Source: Cololabis saira (Eukaryota > Chordata > Actinopteri > Beloniformes > Belonidae). From it: a stretch of DNA of 64,000 nt. The position numbers and the translations under genes are program-made. Shown one piece after another: positions 1-12,161 of this stretch. The stretch's first letter is position 1; each line of letters opens with the position of its first letter. The stretch is from the NCBI RefSeq assembly GCF_033807715.1, contig NC_084592.1:27255501-27319500 (forward strand), in the 5' to 3' direction. Below the pieces are notes generated by a model. That model was not told the DNA's origin, did no database searches, and worked only from the letters and a program-made list of their open reading frames with translations.

Positions 1-2257
1 TGTCTTTTAGGCATCATTATGTCCTGCAAACAGTGACATCACTTACCCAAACTGTATGCAAGAGCCTTCCATGACCACAGGCTGTTTAAATTGCCCAAAC
101 ATAACTGCACCACAAGGCATGACAAATTACCACTTTTGCGGTAATGTCAGAGGACGTCTCGGTGCAGACACAACTTTCTTTTGCATTAAGGGCAGATCAG
201 ATTTTCTATTTAAAGTAGCTCAGGACTAAAAAGGTTGATCACAGATACAGAAGATGCTGAGGGACACTTTGCAGGGTTCCTCTTCAACAATTTCCTGTGT
301 CAACCTTGTGACATCTGTGTTCACAAGAGAGAAAAATCCCCTACATAGTGAAAAGTAACAGATTTTGATTCCTGGTAGAGTATGGATAACAAACTGAAGT
401 CTCTCTTTGCATTTGATACAACAAATGTCACTCGACTTTGCTTAAGTGTTCTGAAAGTCTATAATCTAAAACAGAGAATCCATAAATCTTAAGTGCCACA
501 CCAGTTAAAATGTTGTCTCTCTGGGAAAATCTGAAAAATGTGTACAACGTCTGGTTGTTGGGGCATGGTAATCTGATCAGAGCAACAGGTGTCTCGTTTC
601 TTGCTAAAGCCCATTGCCAATTGTCACACACAAGAAACATGTCATAATCTGGAGTGAGAAAGAGTGTCGGGCCTCCTGGCTCCCACCGAATGCACAGCGA
701 AGTCAGTTTACACTTTGCCAGATGGAGCGTAAATGTCCAACTGGCAGAAAACAAATGTATGCATATACACGATACAGAATTGACTCAAACAAAATGTACT
801 GGATGAAATATAAATATTCACAGTTGCACATGAGAAGCTTAAAAGAAAGTCCACAAAGGAATTATTTCTGTCCAAAAGGAAAAATATGGTCACAAAGTGA
901 TCACTTGCATGACATCCAAGCCTCTGCTTTCTCTTTTGTCTGTAGGTTCACCATGTTCTCGATTTCGGTATTTCTGTCTATTGGAGTTTTGTGGTTCCCA
1001 CAAGTAACTGAAATGTGAAAAGGATAAACAAAGGTGGGATAGAAAAATAGAGCAAATCCTGTGTGATATGGCAGTGTGTTTTCATGTGAACACAGAGGTT
1101 TTATGTGTGTGAGTCTTCTCTGGAGTCAGGAGTGACTGTCCATCCTGTGACCAGGAAGTGTGACTCACATCTTTTCCAAACGTTTTCATCTTGGCGCCTC
1201 CAAGGCAAAACCATCGAGTGCTGTTACCATCTGGACAGTAAAGACTCTCCTGGGCTGCCTACCTTGTGTTCGTGATTCAAAGACTTGAACTAAAAATACA
1301 GCCTTCAGGATGTTATTCCAAAGCACCAATTCATGACTGTCATGGATTTTTTTTCCTTCTGAATCTGGCACTTGAAGTTTCTGTCTCCTTTCCATTAACA
1401 ACAAAGGTGAAATTACTCACACACAAACACACAGGGGGCATGCTTTCTAAAGGCTATGCAATGACTGTGACGACAAGCCGTCTATGTAAAAATGAGTTAC
1501 TTGAAAAGTGTTTGAGGCCAAATTTTAAAGTTGTACTGATCGACACTTTTATGCTTAATGTGGTAGTTCTCTCTTCTGGCAAGCTTTTATTCTTCAGCTC
1601 TTTTTGTTTTCAGGGTTAGAAATCCTCTCTCATCAATATCTGTGTCCAACTGAAATAGTTTTCCGTGCAAAATGAAATAAATTACAAATTGATAACTGTT
1701 ATGTGGTAGGCTACAAAATGACTTTCAAATTATTTCCTCCTTTGAAGTATTTCTTGCTTGTCAGATACACCAGTCAATATTAAATGCTAATGTTGCTTCA
1801 AGTTTATTGGATGGAGCAACAACTCTTTTTGTTCAGATTTTAAATAAATTACTAGTTTATTATATACCAGTTTTCCGCTTCCCACAAGTGACCACAAGAC
1901 ATAAAAGGACAATATATGAAGCTTTAATTAAGAACATACATTGAAAGTTGTTCCAGCTCTCCAAAAAGTGATAAATCTTCCTGCAGCCAAATGGGGGTTT
2001 TAATTAGCCTTGCTAGCGATCGTAAGCATTTCTCCCAGAAAGTTTTCTTCTTGGCCTCAAGTTGACCTCTTACTGAGCCTTACTATATCATCATTACACT
2101 TCAAAGTGAGGAAACAGCTACATGGAAACATTATGTTTTTCTTCTTCTTACAGCCTCCTGCTGTTTTGAGGGCTACATTTGTTTTAATTTTAACAATGCT
2201 AAGCAGCTGCTTAGAGAAACTCATGGCTGCTAACTGACACAAGGTTTGAGGGACCAG
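1..2257. other. Unassigned AT-rich DNA
   Basis: No gene or repeat family recognised. Open frames here are under 140 codons, overlap each other on both strands and show no domain. Probably intergenic or intronic. Confidence 0.5.
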
Positions 2258-2760
2258 GGGCCTCATTTATAAAGCTCGCTTGCGCACAAAACAGGCCTTG
2301 AAAGATGCTCAAGTTACCTTCTACGCAAAGGTTGGGATTTAAAGCGAAAAAAACGAACCAAAAAATGTGCGTATCTCTACGCCAACCCTGACCCTCCCGT
2401 AGGAACATACTTAAGATATGGGGAACTGGCGACGCAGGCGGTGAGGTGGTGAAATAAAGCCAGATTCATGTCATACTTTTAATGTCATCACATATCAGAC
2501 TTATAATATAATAGCGCTGATCGTGTCCCTCTGTGTTTGAAGCACAGCGTCAGTCAGGACTCTCTGGTGCTGCTACTGCTGCAGCCACGGTGCAGGACAC
2601 GCCGTGAACCTCCTCTTCACCCACCACTTCCAACTGTAGAGTGACTGAGGACAGGACAAATGAGTGCCGGGCCACTCTACGGAGCCCCTAAAGGGACACA
2701 GATTTTTTTTAGATATACAATGAGTCATACGCGCGCGTGAAACCTTTGCGCATGCGCGTA

Positions 2761-2877
2761 AGCCTAAATTATGGTTCCGTGTTAAAACGACGCAGAGCCT
2801 ACGCCGTAGGGTACACGGCGACGCGCACCTACGCCGTAGGCTCTGCGTTGGTGTGACGCGTAACCATAAATCAGCCT
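2761..2877. mobile_element. Palindromic TA-flanked MITE, copy 1
   Basis: A 117-bp near-perfect palindrome starting AGCCTAAATTATGGTT and ending AACCATAAATCAGCCT, flanked by TA on both sides (2759-2760 and 2878-2879). The interior repeats the words ACGCAGAGCCTACGCCGTAG in inverted form. Two further copies lie at 51527-51614 and 52041-52455. The TA duplication fits Tc1/mariner-like or ISL2EU-like elements; I cannot choose between them from the sequence. Confidence 0.68.
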
Positions 2878-3010
2878 TAAAGGTTTCAGGCGCGCATGTA
2901 AAACTCATTATATATATAAAAAAAATCCTTGTCCCTTTAGGGGGTCCGTACCTCTTGGCCTGCACCTTCAAATCACACCACTTCTTTTTTTTTCTGCACC
3001 ATCTGTCCGT

Positions 3011-3048
3011 TTGCTGCGCTAAACCTCTCACGGCGTTTAGCGCAGCAA
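3011..3048. repeat. Perfect 14-bp hairpin
   Basis: TTGCTGCGCTAAAC at 3011-3024 is exactly complementary to GTTTAGCGCAGCAA at 3035-3048, with a 10-nt loop. It lies inside the Harbinger-like element. Confidence 0.7.
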
Positions 3049-3523
3049 CTCACTCACTTTATTTTATACTACTTATATACTATTTATACTTTTACTGTGA
3101 CCAACAAATAATGTCATTTTCCTGGCCTCCACCTCATCCACAACATCTCGATCTCAGTCTCTGTGAAATTTAGTGGCACGGTTGCCTGGCTCGACACGTC
3201 TCATTCATCCTGACGCGCAGCAGAAACAGACTGCAGGCAAGCGCTGCGCATGCTCAGCAGGCTCATTTATATGCAAATACAGTCATGAACTACTTTGCAT
3301 TGCCCATTTATGGTATGAAGTGGGCGTGTAGAGGGCGGGATATGAGGCGAGTTCTCCTGCGCAACCTTCCAGCTGGACTGTGATTTATAAAACGAACATT
3401 GCGTGCAAGTGTGCGTGCACACAGTTTTATAAATCCAGATTTTTTTTGCGCCCTCCCTTTTTGGCTTTGGGTTTACGTGCACTTTTAGTATGGATCCTAC
3501 ACACTCTTTTATAAATGAGGCCC

Positions 3524-4482
3524 AAGAGCTTTAAAATGTGTGCCACATGTCCATCCTTGATGATGGCTGTGAACAAATCTTCCAAATTGGTGGTATTGAT
3601 TAACTAATAGATCAACTGTCTTAGTTTGCACAGAGTTTTGCATAGTCCTTTTTAATTTTCTATTCTTTTAAACTGTACAAAAATAGTTGAGAACAAGACC
3701 TCTGTCTTCTTTTTTGGACTGTTACTATTAACTATTTACGGTGAGACAAAATCTAGCTTCCTACTGTATTTGTGTTAGTAAATTCTCCTCCAGCATGATT
3801 AGCAGCTACATGCTAACAAGGCTGGATGCTAAAGCTTAGGCTACCTGAGTCCTAGCACAGATGTAATAACAATGTATGATTTGTTACTCAGACAGGTTTA
3901 AAAGACAACTAAACCCAATAAGCTGCCAGCTCCACATATCCAGTTATAAAGTATTTCAATGTAGCCTACTCTGTATCAGTGGAGGAAGGTTGCGTGCGTT
4001 CGAAGAAAAGCTACACAGACCTGATAAATATGGCACAAAAAGGGCATCTTAATTTAAGGATTACAACAATACAAAAGCTATATAATTTTAAAAAGCAACA
4101 AAGAAAAAGAAAAAAAAGGACCACCACTTGGAGCTGATTTGGCAAATAATTACTGACAGTTTATTTCTATTCTATTAATTATTAGTGAATTACTCTAATA
4201 ATAATGATCTGAATGATCTGACATTTGATTATTCATTTACTTTTCTTTTTCCTACTCTCTATTAGTGGATCTCACAGAAATGTTCTTTTAACGCATGCAA
4301 TAGCCTCCAAAAGACTGTGGCAATGAGTAAAAAAAATAAATATAAAAAACATATTTTAAAATCCTATGGCTAAACCTATATTGATTTTGGCCTGTTTTTG
4401 TTGTTGTTGTTTTTTTGGGGGGGTGGGGGTTTAAAATCTTATAATGTATTATCTCTTTCATTCCTGGGGGCGTATCGTCCAG
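3524..4482. other. Unassigned DNA
   Basis: AT-rich sequence with short homopolymer runs and no supported gene or repeat family. Confidence 0.5.
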
Positions 4483-4486
4483 TTAA

Positions 4487-4826
4487 AGGAGCTTGAGGCT
4501 GCTTTTAAGAAATGAGACTCTCTAGCGCTACCATTCACCACGACAGCCGTTGGGGGTACTGCAGCCAACAGTGAAGCCGGCACAGGAGAACGGGGAGGAC
4601 GCACATGCAGCGTCATGTGACGTCACATCCGCAGGACAGCGTGGGAAATTCGGGACCGAATTGCAGCACATTTTGCAGCACACAGCCTGTTCAAGGCAAA
4701 GGAGAGATACACTAGAGGGCTCATTCTTTTGGGTTTGGAACGCTTCATCTGACATTATTACTAGAAAACTTAAAATGTATACGGATTTTTTTCATAAATC
4801 TTGCCACAATCCGGCCTCAAGCTCCT
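4487..4826. mobile_element. TTAA-flanked MITE, copy 1
   Basis: A 340-bp element with inverted ends AGGAGCTTGAGGC and GCCTCAAGCTCCT, directly flanked by TTAA at 4483-4486 and 4827-4830. TTAA duplication is the signature of piggyBac-type (and some Kolobok-type) transposition. It has no coding capacity. A second copy of exactly the same length, nearly identical, lies at 36700-37039. The interior holds a TGACGTCAC palindrome (CREB/ATF-like word), whose function is unknown. The superfamily is inferred from the duplication only. Confidence 0.78.
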
Positions 4827-5267
4827 TTAAGCAACTTCTTATTTTAGTGCATTTGTGCAATCTATTTCACATTACATTACATGTAGCAAACATTTATCAT
4901 CCAAAGTGACTTATAGCAGGTGGATACAATCAAGCAATCACAGATAACAAAGTAAATGCAACCAATTAGAATTGTTGTTATTTTACATCAAATATGATTG
5001 TTGTTCTTAATTAATATTTTCCCTTTTCCTCTGTGTTGCACAAACGCAACTGCTTTGCCAGAATGTTATTTGTCATCAACTGTGTGAAAATAACTCCCAA
5101 TAGTTAAAAGAAAAAAAAAAAGAGCAATGGATCGTGTTTGCATAAAATTTAAGGAAAACATGTTGGTCTCTTTGATGGTCTCTTTGTCTCTTTGTTGTTG
5201 ACAAAATGCAAAAGAGGTTAAACTGCGCTGGTGGTTTTGATGGGGTACATTTTGTCAACTAAATATG

Positions 5268-5628
5268 CCAAGGCAGTGCTTAGCACTGCTACCTCACACC
5301 TAAAAGGTTCCTGGTCCAAAAATGCCAGCAGGAGCCTCTGTAAACTCTTTGTAGAGCTTGGATGTTGCCTGTGTTTCTATGGGTTTTCTCCAGGCACTCT
5401 CGCTTCCTTCAACAGACATGTACGTCAAAAACATTTATGTCAGGTTACTTGGTGACTCTAAATTGCTTCGGCCATTGTGTGTAGTTGTTCTAGCCCTGCA
5501 ACAGACTGGTGACCTTAGCTGAACGCCTACCTTTTCCCCAAAAAGAGCTGGGACTGACTCCAGCAGATCCCAAGTTACAACCCTAAATGGGAATAAGCAC
5601 GAAAAGAAAATAGACGGATGGATGAATA
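5268..5628 (+). mobile_element. Degenerate tRNA-SINE-like dispersed repeat
   Basis: The left part (GCACTGCTACCTCACACC, then GGTTCCTGGTCC) resembles the tRNA-like head with a B-box of a common teleost dispersed repeat. The body includes GGTGACTCTAAATTG and GCTGGGACTGACTCCAGCAG, and the right end is ACGGATGGATGAATAG. An inverted, more decayed copy lies at 11371-11625. The family name is not assigned. Confidence 0.55.
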
Positions 5629-5803
5629 GGCCATAACACCCTTAATGGACCTTTTTGATTATTTCTTACTCTTTGAAGAATTATTCTTCAAAAGGGTCTT
5701 TGATGAATACATTTATTTTCAATTTTCATTTATTATTGTTTTTCTACACCTGTACCTAAACAGTCAGTGACTATTAAATAAATAAATAGATAGATATATG
5801 AAA

Positions 5804-5850
5804 TGTAGCCAGTGACCATACTGTATGTGTCCCTATGGTCACTGGCTACA
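5804..5850. repeat. Perfect 17-bp hairpin
   Basis: TGTAGCCAGTGACCATA at 5804-5820 is exactly complementary to TATGGTCACTGGCTACA at 5834-5850, with a 13-nt loop. No flanking duplication is evident. Confidence 0.75.
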
Positions 5851-5985
5851 CATCTAACAAGTTCCAGTAAAACTGAATAAGAAGGAACACGTCACTGGGC
5901 AGACTTGGTTGCACTTAAAAGTGTTGGCCTGGGAGTGACTGAAAATCCTGCTACTGTCAAAACTTTAGACAGAAATGGGCAGCAG

Positions 5986-6171
5986 GGCCCTGGATAGTTC
6001 AGTGGGTTGAGCGAGTGCCATTTCCAGAGGCTGTAGTCCTCGTGCAGGCAGCAGGTTCCAGTCCTGGCCTGTTGCTCTTTAGTGCATGTCTTCCCCCTTC
6101 TCCATACTCATTTCCTGTCCAACTACTTTCCCAATAAAGTTCACTAAATACCACAAAAATCTTTGAAAAAA
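5986..6171 (+). mobile_element. tRNA-derived SINE with 15-bp target duplication
   Basis: A full SINE insertion is bounded by a perfect 15-bp duplication, AGAAATGGGCAGCAG, at 5971-5985 and 6172-6186. The head reads like a tRNA gene, with an A-box region (TAGTTCAGTGGGTTGAGCG) and a B-box (GGTTCCAGTCCTGG) that would act as an internal RNA polymerase III promoter. The body has the pyrimidine-rich TGCATGTCTTCCCCC stretch and CCAATAAAG, and the element ends in an A-rich tail. Transposition would depend on a LINE reverse transcriptase in trans. A more decayed relative lies at about 54098-54275. Confidence 0.85.
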
Positions 6172-6186
6172 AGAAATGGGCAGCAG

Positions 6187-6751
6187 AAGGAAGATGTCCA
6201 GCGGCTCTGGCTTGATTTGGACGTTGGACTGCATTTGGCCCTGAATCCTGTAATTCTGCAACACAAGAACATTCCATTAAATTAAGGAATTCTAATAAAG
6301 CAAATAAAACATAACAGGAAATGAAAAAATACATAGAGCAAAAATCTCATTTAAAAAATCAATGGAAACATTTTGTTGTATTTACACTTTCACTTTTGTT
6401 TTTGGGAGGGGGGGCACAGTGATGGCTTCAGTAAAGAAAGAAAGTGAAAACAGATGAACAATGTGACTTCACACAATGTATTTTAAAGTTCTGACTACAT
6501 GGTGTACTCACTCTAAATTGTGTTAAGATTACAATGTATAATATGACGTTGACTTCTGCCAAAAATCAGTTTGTTGTATTGCTCTGAACCTCCCTTATAG
6601 TCATTGACTCTGGATCAATAGTAGCCTAAATATCTACTCCTCCCAAACAATCAATCCATCCATCCCAGAGCCTGTAACAGATGGCTGCAAAGGTCATTTG
6701 AGGTTAACTGGGTTGGGCTTGGGGGTGGCTAAGGTTAGGCCAGGGCACATA
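6187..6751. other. Unassigned DNA
   Basis: No gene or repeat family recognised between the SINE and the duplicated segment. Confidence 0.5.
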
Positions 6752-6924
6752 AGTGTTTGGGATTGTTGTGACATCCTGTCTTCTTGTCACTATGCAGGTG
6801 CATGACTAGCATGTGGCCGTTTGGCCCCCAGTCCACCTCTCTCAGCCTGCGTCCTTCCAAAGTCAGTGCCCTGATTGTGGGTCAAGAAGCCGAGATGGAG
6901 GGATTCAGTGGTCATCCCATATTA
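6752..6924 (+). repeat. 173-bp local duplication, copy 1
   Basis: Aligns without gaps to 11989-12161, with only a handful of substitutions. The plus-strand frame starting ATGACTAGCATGTGGCCG stays open across the whole shared block in both copies, giving residues such as MTSMWPFGPQSTSL and KVSALIVGQEAEMEG. I do not recognise the peptide. It may be part of an unrecognised dispersed repeat or a local duplication. Confidence 0.7.
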
Positions 6925-9565
6925 AGACCCAGTAAGCTTTGGGCTTAGTCAGCACCTCCTTGCATCTGCTCTGAAAAAGGGCAGTGCTAATTTGTGGAGG
7001 GGAGAGTGGTAAAAGTAAACACAAGGCACAAGGAAGGACTGATGATCTGTGGAAAGTGTGTTACCATGATTAATCAAGATTGTCCTTTTTCAGCAGAGGC
7101 TTAATTACAGCTGTTTTCAGTGGCTCTGGGAACACACCCGCCATTAAAGACAAGTTCACAATCAGTAACAGGTCTGACTCCAAAATCATTGAGACTTTTT
7201 CGAAAAAAAAAACCAACTTGTTGGCAGGATGTCTAAACAGCAAGAGGAGGAGTTTCAGTTGATGTAAGATGGGTTTTTGTTAATAATGGGATGAAACTGT
7301 GTCATGGTGTTTGAACCAGTTTTTTTGTTTGAACTGGCACAGTGCATATCCTGAACCTGCTGTTCATGTACAAACTGCTTGTCTTATATTTTGGATTTGA
7401 TCAAAGTCATTGCAGGCAATGGTGGAATGAAGTTCAGTTGCCACTGACACAGGAAGGTTTGTTAGTCTGGCCAGGTAGATTTGTTATGACGAAGGGTTTT
7501 TGTTATGCTTTGGTTTTCCTGTTTTTATTTTCTCAACAACTTTTGTTGTGTTTTTATTATTCTGCAATTGTTTTGGAGTTCTGATCTGCTTTGTATTATG
7601 TTTTTTTTTTTTTTTTTTTTTTTTTTTTTCCGAAGCCCCTTTTCTGTTTATTATTGTTTCTCTGTATTTTTGTAAAGTCTCTTTCTCGGTTTCATAAGTT
7701 TTTGTTATTTCACTAAATCATATATTTTGTGTTTCGGAACAGCCCTAAAAGTACTAAACAACAAAAAAATGCTATGATTAAACAATTTAAATGTGTAAAT
7801 CAGCAATTTAGTACATCACCTTTAATAATGTTTTATGCAACTACACGTAACATCTTCCCATGCAATCCTGTGAATTTGTTTTACTTGGACTGTCTATCAT
7901 TAGCATGTGATGCGTAGTTCTCAAAAGGTCTTTCACAGCCTGTAACTGCACCACTTCTCATAAAACAAGATTAGACGTTTGTAGCGTTGATGCCAAAACA
8001 TCCAAACCTCTATAGGCAGATTTAGTGACCTAGAGTGCAAATCCTTGATTACACTCAAAAATCAAGAGAAGAAAACACAAAGAGAGGTGAAAAAGTGAAG
8101 GACCATGGGACGTATTGGTTTCAGGGCTGGCAAGAAAACAACTTCTCATCTTGCCTACAAAGCGTCTAGACTCTGATCACCAACCTGTACAGGACTTTAA
8201 CACAAACTCATGTCCTGCTATACTTTCCCTGGCATTGTCGTGGGCCTCCCCGAAGCTTACAACCCCCCTTGCCTATACTTTAAATCAATTACACTGATAT
8301 GAATCAGAGGATTTCATTGCCACATTCTTTCCAATGTCAGGGCATGCTACTGATACTATTAAAGTCCAAACCTGGGGAAATTCCTGAGATTATAAAAATG
8401 GCAAAATGGCAGCAGAATGGTTGGATAATTCCGCTCCACTGATGCTTGGTCCTTGGGTTCACCGCTTCACATGGATGTGTGATTGTGACGTGTGTTGGCC
8501 CAGTGAGGTGTTGAGCTCCCTCTGGACTGAAATATGCTCCCCAATTCTTAAGAAGTTCAAGGGAGTGAAAGACCACAACTGAGATTAGTTATCAATTAAT
8601 TAATTCATTTTGGATTTTGGGATTACTTTACTCTTAAAATAAAAGACCACTGATTTTGAATCAATCAATCAATTTTCAATCAATCATATTGGAGAAACAA
8701 TGAGGCTTACAGTTAGAAAAGGCTGTGAATGAACCAGACTACAAAAAATGTGTAAATAAAGATCCGGGGTGCTGCATACAAAAACACACACATTGTTGAA
8801 TGTAGCAAAATTAGACATGGCTGCATAGTTTCTCCCCTGCCAACCCAATTTTTCTGAGTCAACAGCTGCGACTGGTACATGTAATTACTTGTGCAAACAG
8901 TATGGTTGAGATGCATACATACATTGTCATGTTATACATCATGTTCCAACTATGGCATCACAATGAGCCCACTGGGGCTTCAAGATTCAGTGGATCACCG
9001 TTGGCTGATATAGGCTGTTAAAATAAACAGGAAATGTAACAAGAAGTGAACTCATTTAGTGACCCGCAATCAGTATGTGTGAGAGTGCGATTGTGAGTCT
9101 GTTTGCTCACATATGTACGTCACTGATATCTCTGGGAAAGTGTTCTCTTGCTCATGCCGGATCTTGGCTGACAGATGCATTTGGTGGGACTGTCGTGATC
9201 TGTGCATCTTTGTGGTAGGTTGTGCTGGGATTGAGGCAACTGTAAACAGTCAGTGGTTGTGTTTTGGAGTTCTTCCCTCTTGATTTTTTCTTTTCTTTTT
9301 TTTTTTGGCTGTGTTTGACACATGCCAGTGCATGTGTTTATGTCTGTCACCGCCTGTGAGTAACTTAATGATCTTGATTCCACGACGCTGCATGCACATG
9401 CCATTTGGCTGGTTTAACCCGTTTGGGTCACATGAAATATGTAATGAGGAGTTAGCAAAACGTTTATCAATCGGAAAACATTCTAATGAGTTCAAACTAA
9501 TCTCGTGACTTTGATTGTGTCATGTTGAGCAAGAGCAACACTCAACACTCAGGATCCAATATAAA
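6925..9565. other. Unassigned DNA with a 29-nt poly-T tract
   Basis: No supported gene. A T-run occupies 7601-7629, in a T-rich plus strand from about 7490 to 7740. The rest is ordinary AT-rich sequence with short AATCA and GTGT repeats. Confidence 0.5.
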
Positions 9566-10641
9566 ATTAAAGCTGCAGGAAGCGATGAACGGGCCCTCGC
9601 ACCCTTGTGCACGTTCAGGCATGCTGCAGTGGAAGCGCTTGTATGACTTGCATGTAGATGTATTCAGGCCTGGATATTTAGCGGATGACAGCACCCACGA
9701 CTTTCTATATCAAACCATTCAAAAGTTATGGCAGAAAGTAGGAACTATCTGATATCGACCAATCAGATGAAGGGGCGAGGTTGATTTGCAGCAATTATGT
9801 TCAAGGACTCAAAACCATGTCTGGTGACACCACCCACGAGTCTTTATGTCAAAGCATTCAAAAGTTATTGCAGAAAATTGGAACTATCACATATCGACCC
9901 ATCAGAAGAAGGGGCGGGGCTAATTTGCACCAATTAAGGTGATGTCAAAACCGAGTCAGATGACACCACCCACGACTCTCTATGTCATAGCATTAAAAAG
10001 TTATGGCAGAAAATAGGATATATAAAATAACGACCAATCATGAAAAGGGGCGGGGCTAATTCATGCCAATGAAGGTCAAATACTCAAAACCGAGTTTGAT
10101 GACACCACCCACGACTCTCTGTCAAACCATTCAAACGTTATAGTAGAAAATAGGGACTATCAAATATTGACCAACCAGATGAAGTGGGGCGCGCTTTTTG
10201 GCATTTGGTGTGAAATCGTCGCCATGGTAATGCTTTTTACTGAGAAAAGTAATGCGCATCGTTGCAGGATGTAGACGCACATTTTGATGTATAACACACC
10301 TGGGCGCACGTTACGGTTCGCGCTGTATTAACTGCCGAAGGAATGGCATAAATTGCGCCAAAATTACACGATTAATTCAAAATGGCCGACTTCCTGTTCG
10401 GTTTCGGCCATGGTTCCAAGGGTTGAGCCATTAGGACATGCCCATTAATGCAAACCATTAAATATCAAATTTTTCACCAGGCCTGGCTTGCGTGCAAAAT
10501 TGGGGGCTTTTGGGGTACGTTTACGGGTGCAAAAAGGCCCTCATTTCGTCGGATAAATAAAAATAAAAACGAGAAAAACGAGAAAAAAAAAATTCCTACA
10601 GATACAATAGGGCCTTCGCAATGTCAGTGCTCGAGCCCTAA
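9566..10641 (+). mobile_element. Modular repeat family A, copy 1
   Basis: Left end ATTAAAGCTGCAGGAAGCGATG; right end GGGCCTTCGCAATGTCAGTGC followed by CGAGCCCTAA. The left half is a direct tandem array of about 120-bp units, each containing ATGACACCACCCACGACT, then CATTCAAAAGTTATGGCAG, then ACCAATCAGA(A)GAAGGGGCGG. The right half carries the module with TTTGATGTATAACACACCTG and AAAATGGCCGACTTCCTGTT. There is no terminal inverted repeat. The 3' terminal stem-loop followed by CTAAT resembles a Helitron end, but the expected 5' TC start is absent, so the class is undecided. Confidence 0.7.
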
Positions 10642-11370
10642 TTAAAGCGGTCTAACATCTGGACTCACAGTGTGTAGTATAGCAGATACACGAGGCCTGC
10701 TTCTATTCATTCAGTAACCTCACATAAAAAGAAACAGGAAGAAGAAATTTCCTGCTGGAAGATATATTGCATTACATAACGGAAAACTCTCCATCACATA
10801 TTATAATGGCCATAGCTCCTTGTGACACCTGTTCTTATGACAACTCCTATCTTAAGCCACCCAAGGAAGTAGTCTAGCACTCACAGTGGAAGCAGGCGTC
10901 ATTGTCACATTTGCACTTGCACCGTGAGAAAGGAGACCCTTGCATGAACCCAAACCGCTCTCTGGCTCGGCTTCTAGCCCCCACCACAGTGAGTGTTTCA
11001 TTACATTAAGGAGCTCCGTGTCTTGCTTTTGCTCTCATTTGTCTCCCCTCTTAAAAATCCCAGAGATTTTCCTTGAAAACACTCAGCCAAAACTCAGCGT
11101 GGCGTAATGAGTGACTATGATTAAGCAGCTACATACCATAGCACACAATTCAAATTATTTTAACTGTTGGGTTTGCGTTGTGGGGGCTAGCTCAGAAACC
11201 ATTCATGCTTTGTGTTTATTTAAATATTTATTTAAACATTCTGCAGAAACACACACGTGAAAACCTTAAACTTTGATATTGTCATTTGTCATTGTCATTG
11301 AGTGCCAAGTCATTAAACCAAGTTGGCCCATCTTTAAAGAATAAACAGTATGAAGGCATAGCCATCTACA
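10642..11370. other. Unassigned DNA
   Basis: No gene or repeat family recognised. Confidence 0.5.
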
Positions 11371-11625
11371 CATCCATCTTCTAGAGCCAATAACGGTGAC
11401 AGAGGAACTTCAGCCTATCAACTATCAAAGAGAAAGAACATGAACTTATTGCCTGTCTAATATAGGACTGCACAAAGAGGGGAAAAAAAGAATGCTTTTT
11501 GGAGGAAATCCCCATGTGCACTGGAAGAGCATGCAAAGTCCACACAAAAAGGATTCAGCTGGGATTTGAACCATAAACCTTCTGGCTATTATGTGACAGT
11601 AGAAACCACAGCTCTGACTGACTGG
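11371..11625 (-). mobile_element. Degenerate tRNA-SINE-like repeat, inverted copy
   Basis: Words in order: CATCCATCTTCTAGAG, GAGCATGCAAAGTCCACAC, CAGCTGGGATTTGAACC. This is the reverse orientation of the repeat at 5268-5628, with a tRNA-like B-box (GGTTCAAATCC on the minus strand) near its right end. The copy is old and partly deleted. Confidence 0.5.
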
Positions 11626-11988
11626 TTAAACTAATAAACCAAGAAAAGAAGCGATTATTCTGTCATCACATTGAATATTGAGCATATACCAAAACAAACC
11701 ATATACAGCAATACAATATGGAGGTTATCTTTAAAATAGAATATGTACCGTTTTAAATTATGCATGCAACATACCTTAAATATGTGCTTTTTTGTCAACA
11801 CAGTTTAACATCATCTGGATTGCAACTGAAAGATTTAGGCAAAAATTGTTGCACATTCATAGCGAATAACATTACCTCTCACTAACCTGTGAGACCTGTT
11901 TCATAATAAGGGGTCGGTGATATATAAACTGCATGTAAACAATCTGTTATATATTATGTTTATTTCTAATCAATTATTTTTTTTAACT
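11626..11988. other. Unassigned AT-rich DNA
   Basis: No gene or repeat family recognised. Confidence 0.5.
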
Positions 11989-12161
11989 AGTGTTTGGGAT
12001 TTTTGTGACATCCTGTCTTCCTGTCACTATGCAGGTGGATGACTAGCATGTGGCCGTTTGGCCCCCAGTCCACCTCTCTCTGCCAGCCTCCTTCCAAAGT
12101 CAGTGCCCTGATTGTGGGTCAAGAAGCCGAGATGGAGGGATTCAGTGGTCATCCCATATTA
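11989..12161 (+). repeat. 173-bp local duplication, copy 2
   Basis: Gap-free partner of 6752-6924. The open plus-strand frame continues past the shared block for about 15 more codons to a TAG near 12200. The flanks of the two copies are unrelated, so the duplicated unit ends sharply. Confidence 0.7.

Larger units (their letters stand above)
2258..3523. mobile_element. Harbinger-like non-autonomous DNA transposon
   Basis: The ends are inverted copies of each other: GGGCCTCATTTATAAA at the left and TTTATAAATGAGGCCC at the right. The subterminal sequence is rich in TGCGCAC/TACGC-type words, as in teleost Harbinger-type MITEs. There is no transposase frame inside, so the element would depend on a partner in trans. 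A matching 3-bp target duplication could not be read with certainty at the borders. A palindromic TA-flanked element is nested at 2761-2877, and its two flanks (about 2690-2760 and 2880-2947) are themselves rough inverted repeats of each other. The superfamily assignment is inference from the end sequence. Confidence 0.6.

Noticed and set aside
4550..4909. 119-codon frame repeated at 36763-37155 as a duplicated gene
   Set aside because: Both frames lie in the two copies of the TTAA MITE and run out into unrelated flanks.
9790..10200. CRISPR-like array (regular 120-bp spacing)
   Set aside because: The whole unit repeats, with no unique spacers, in a eukaryotic transposon-rich region.
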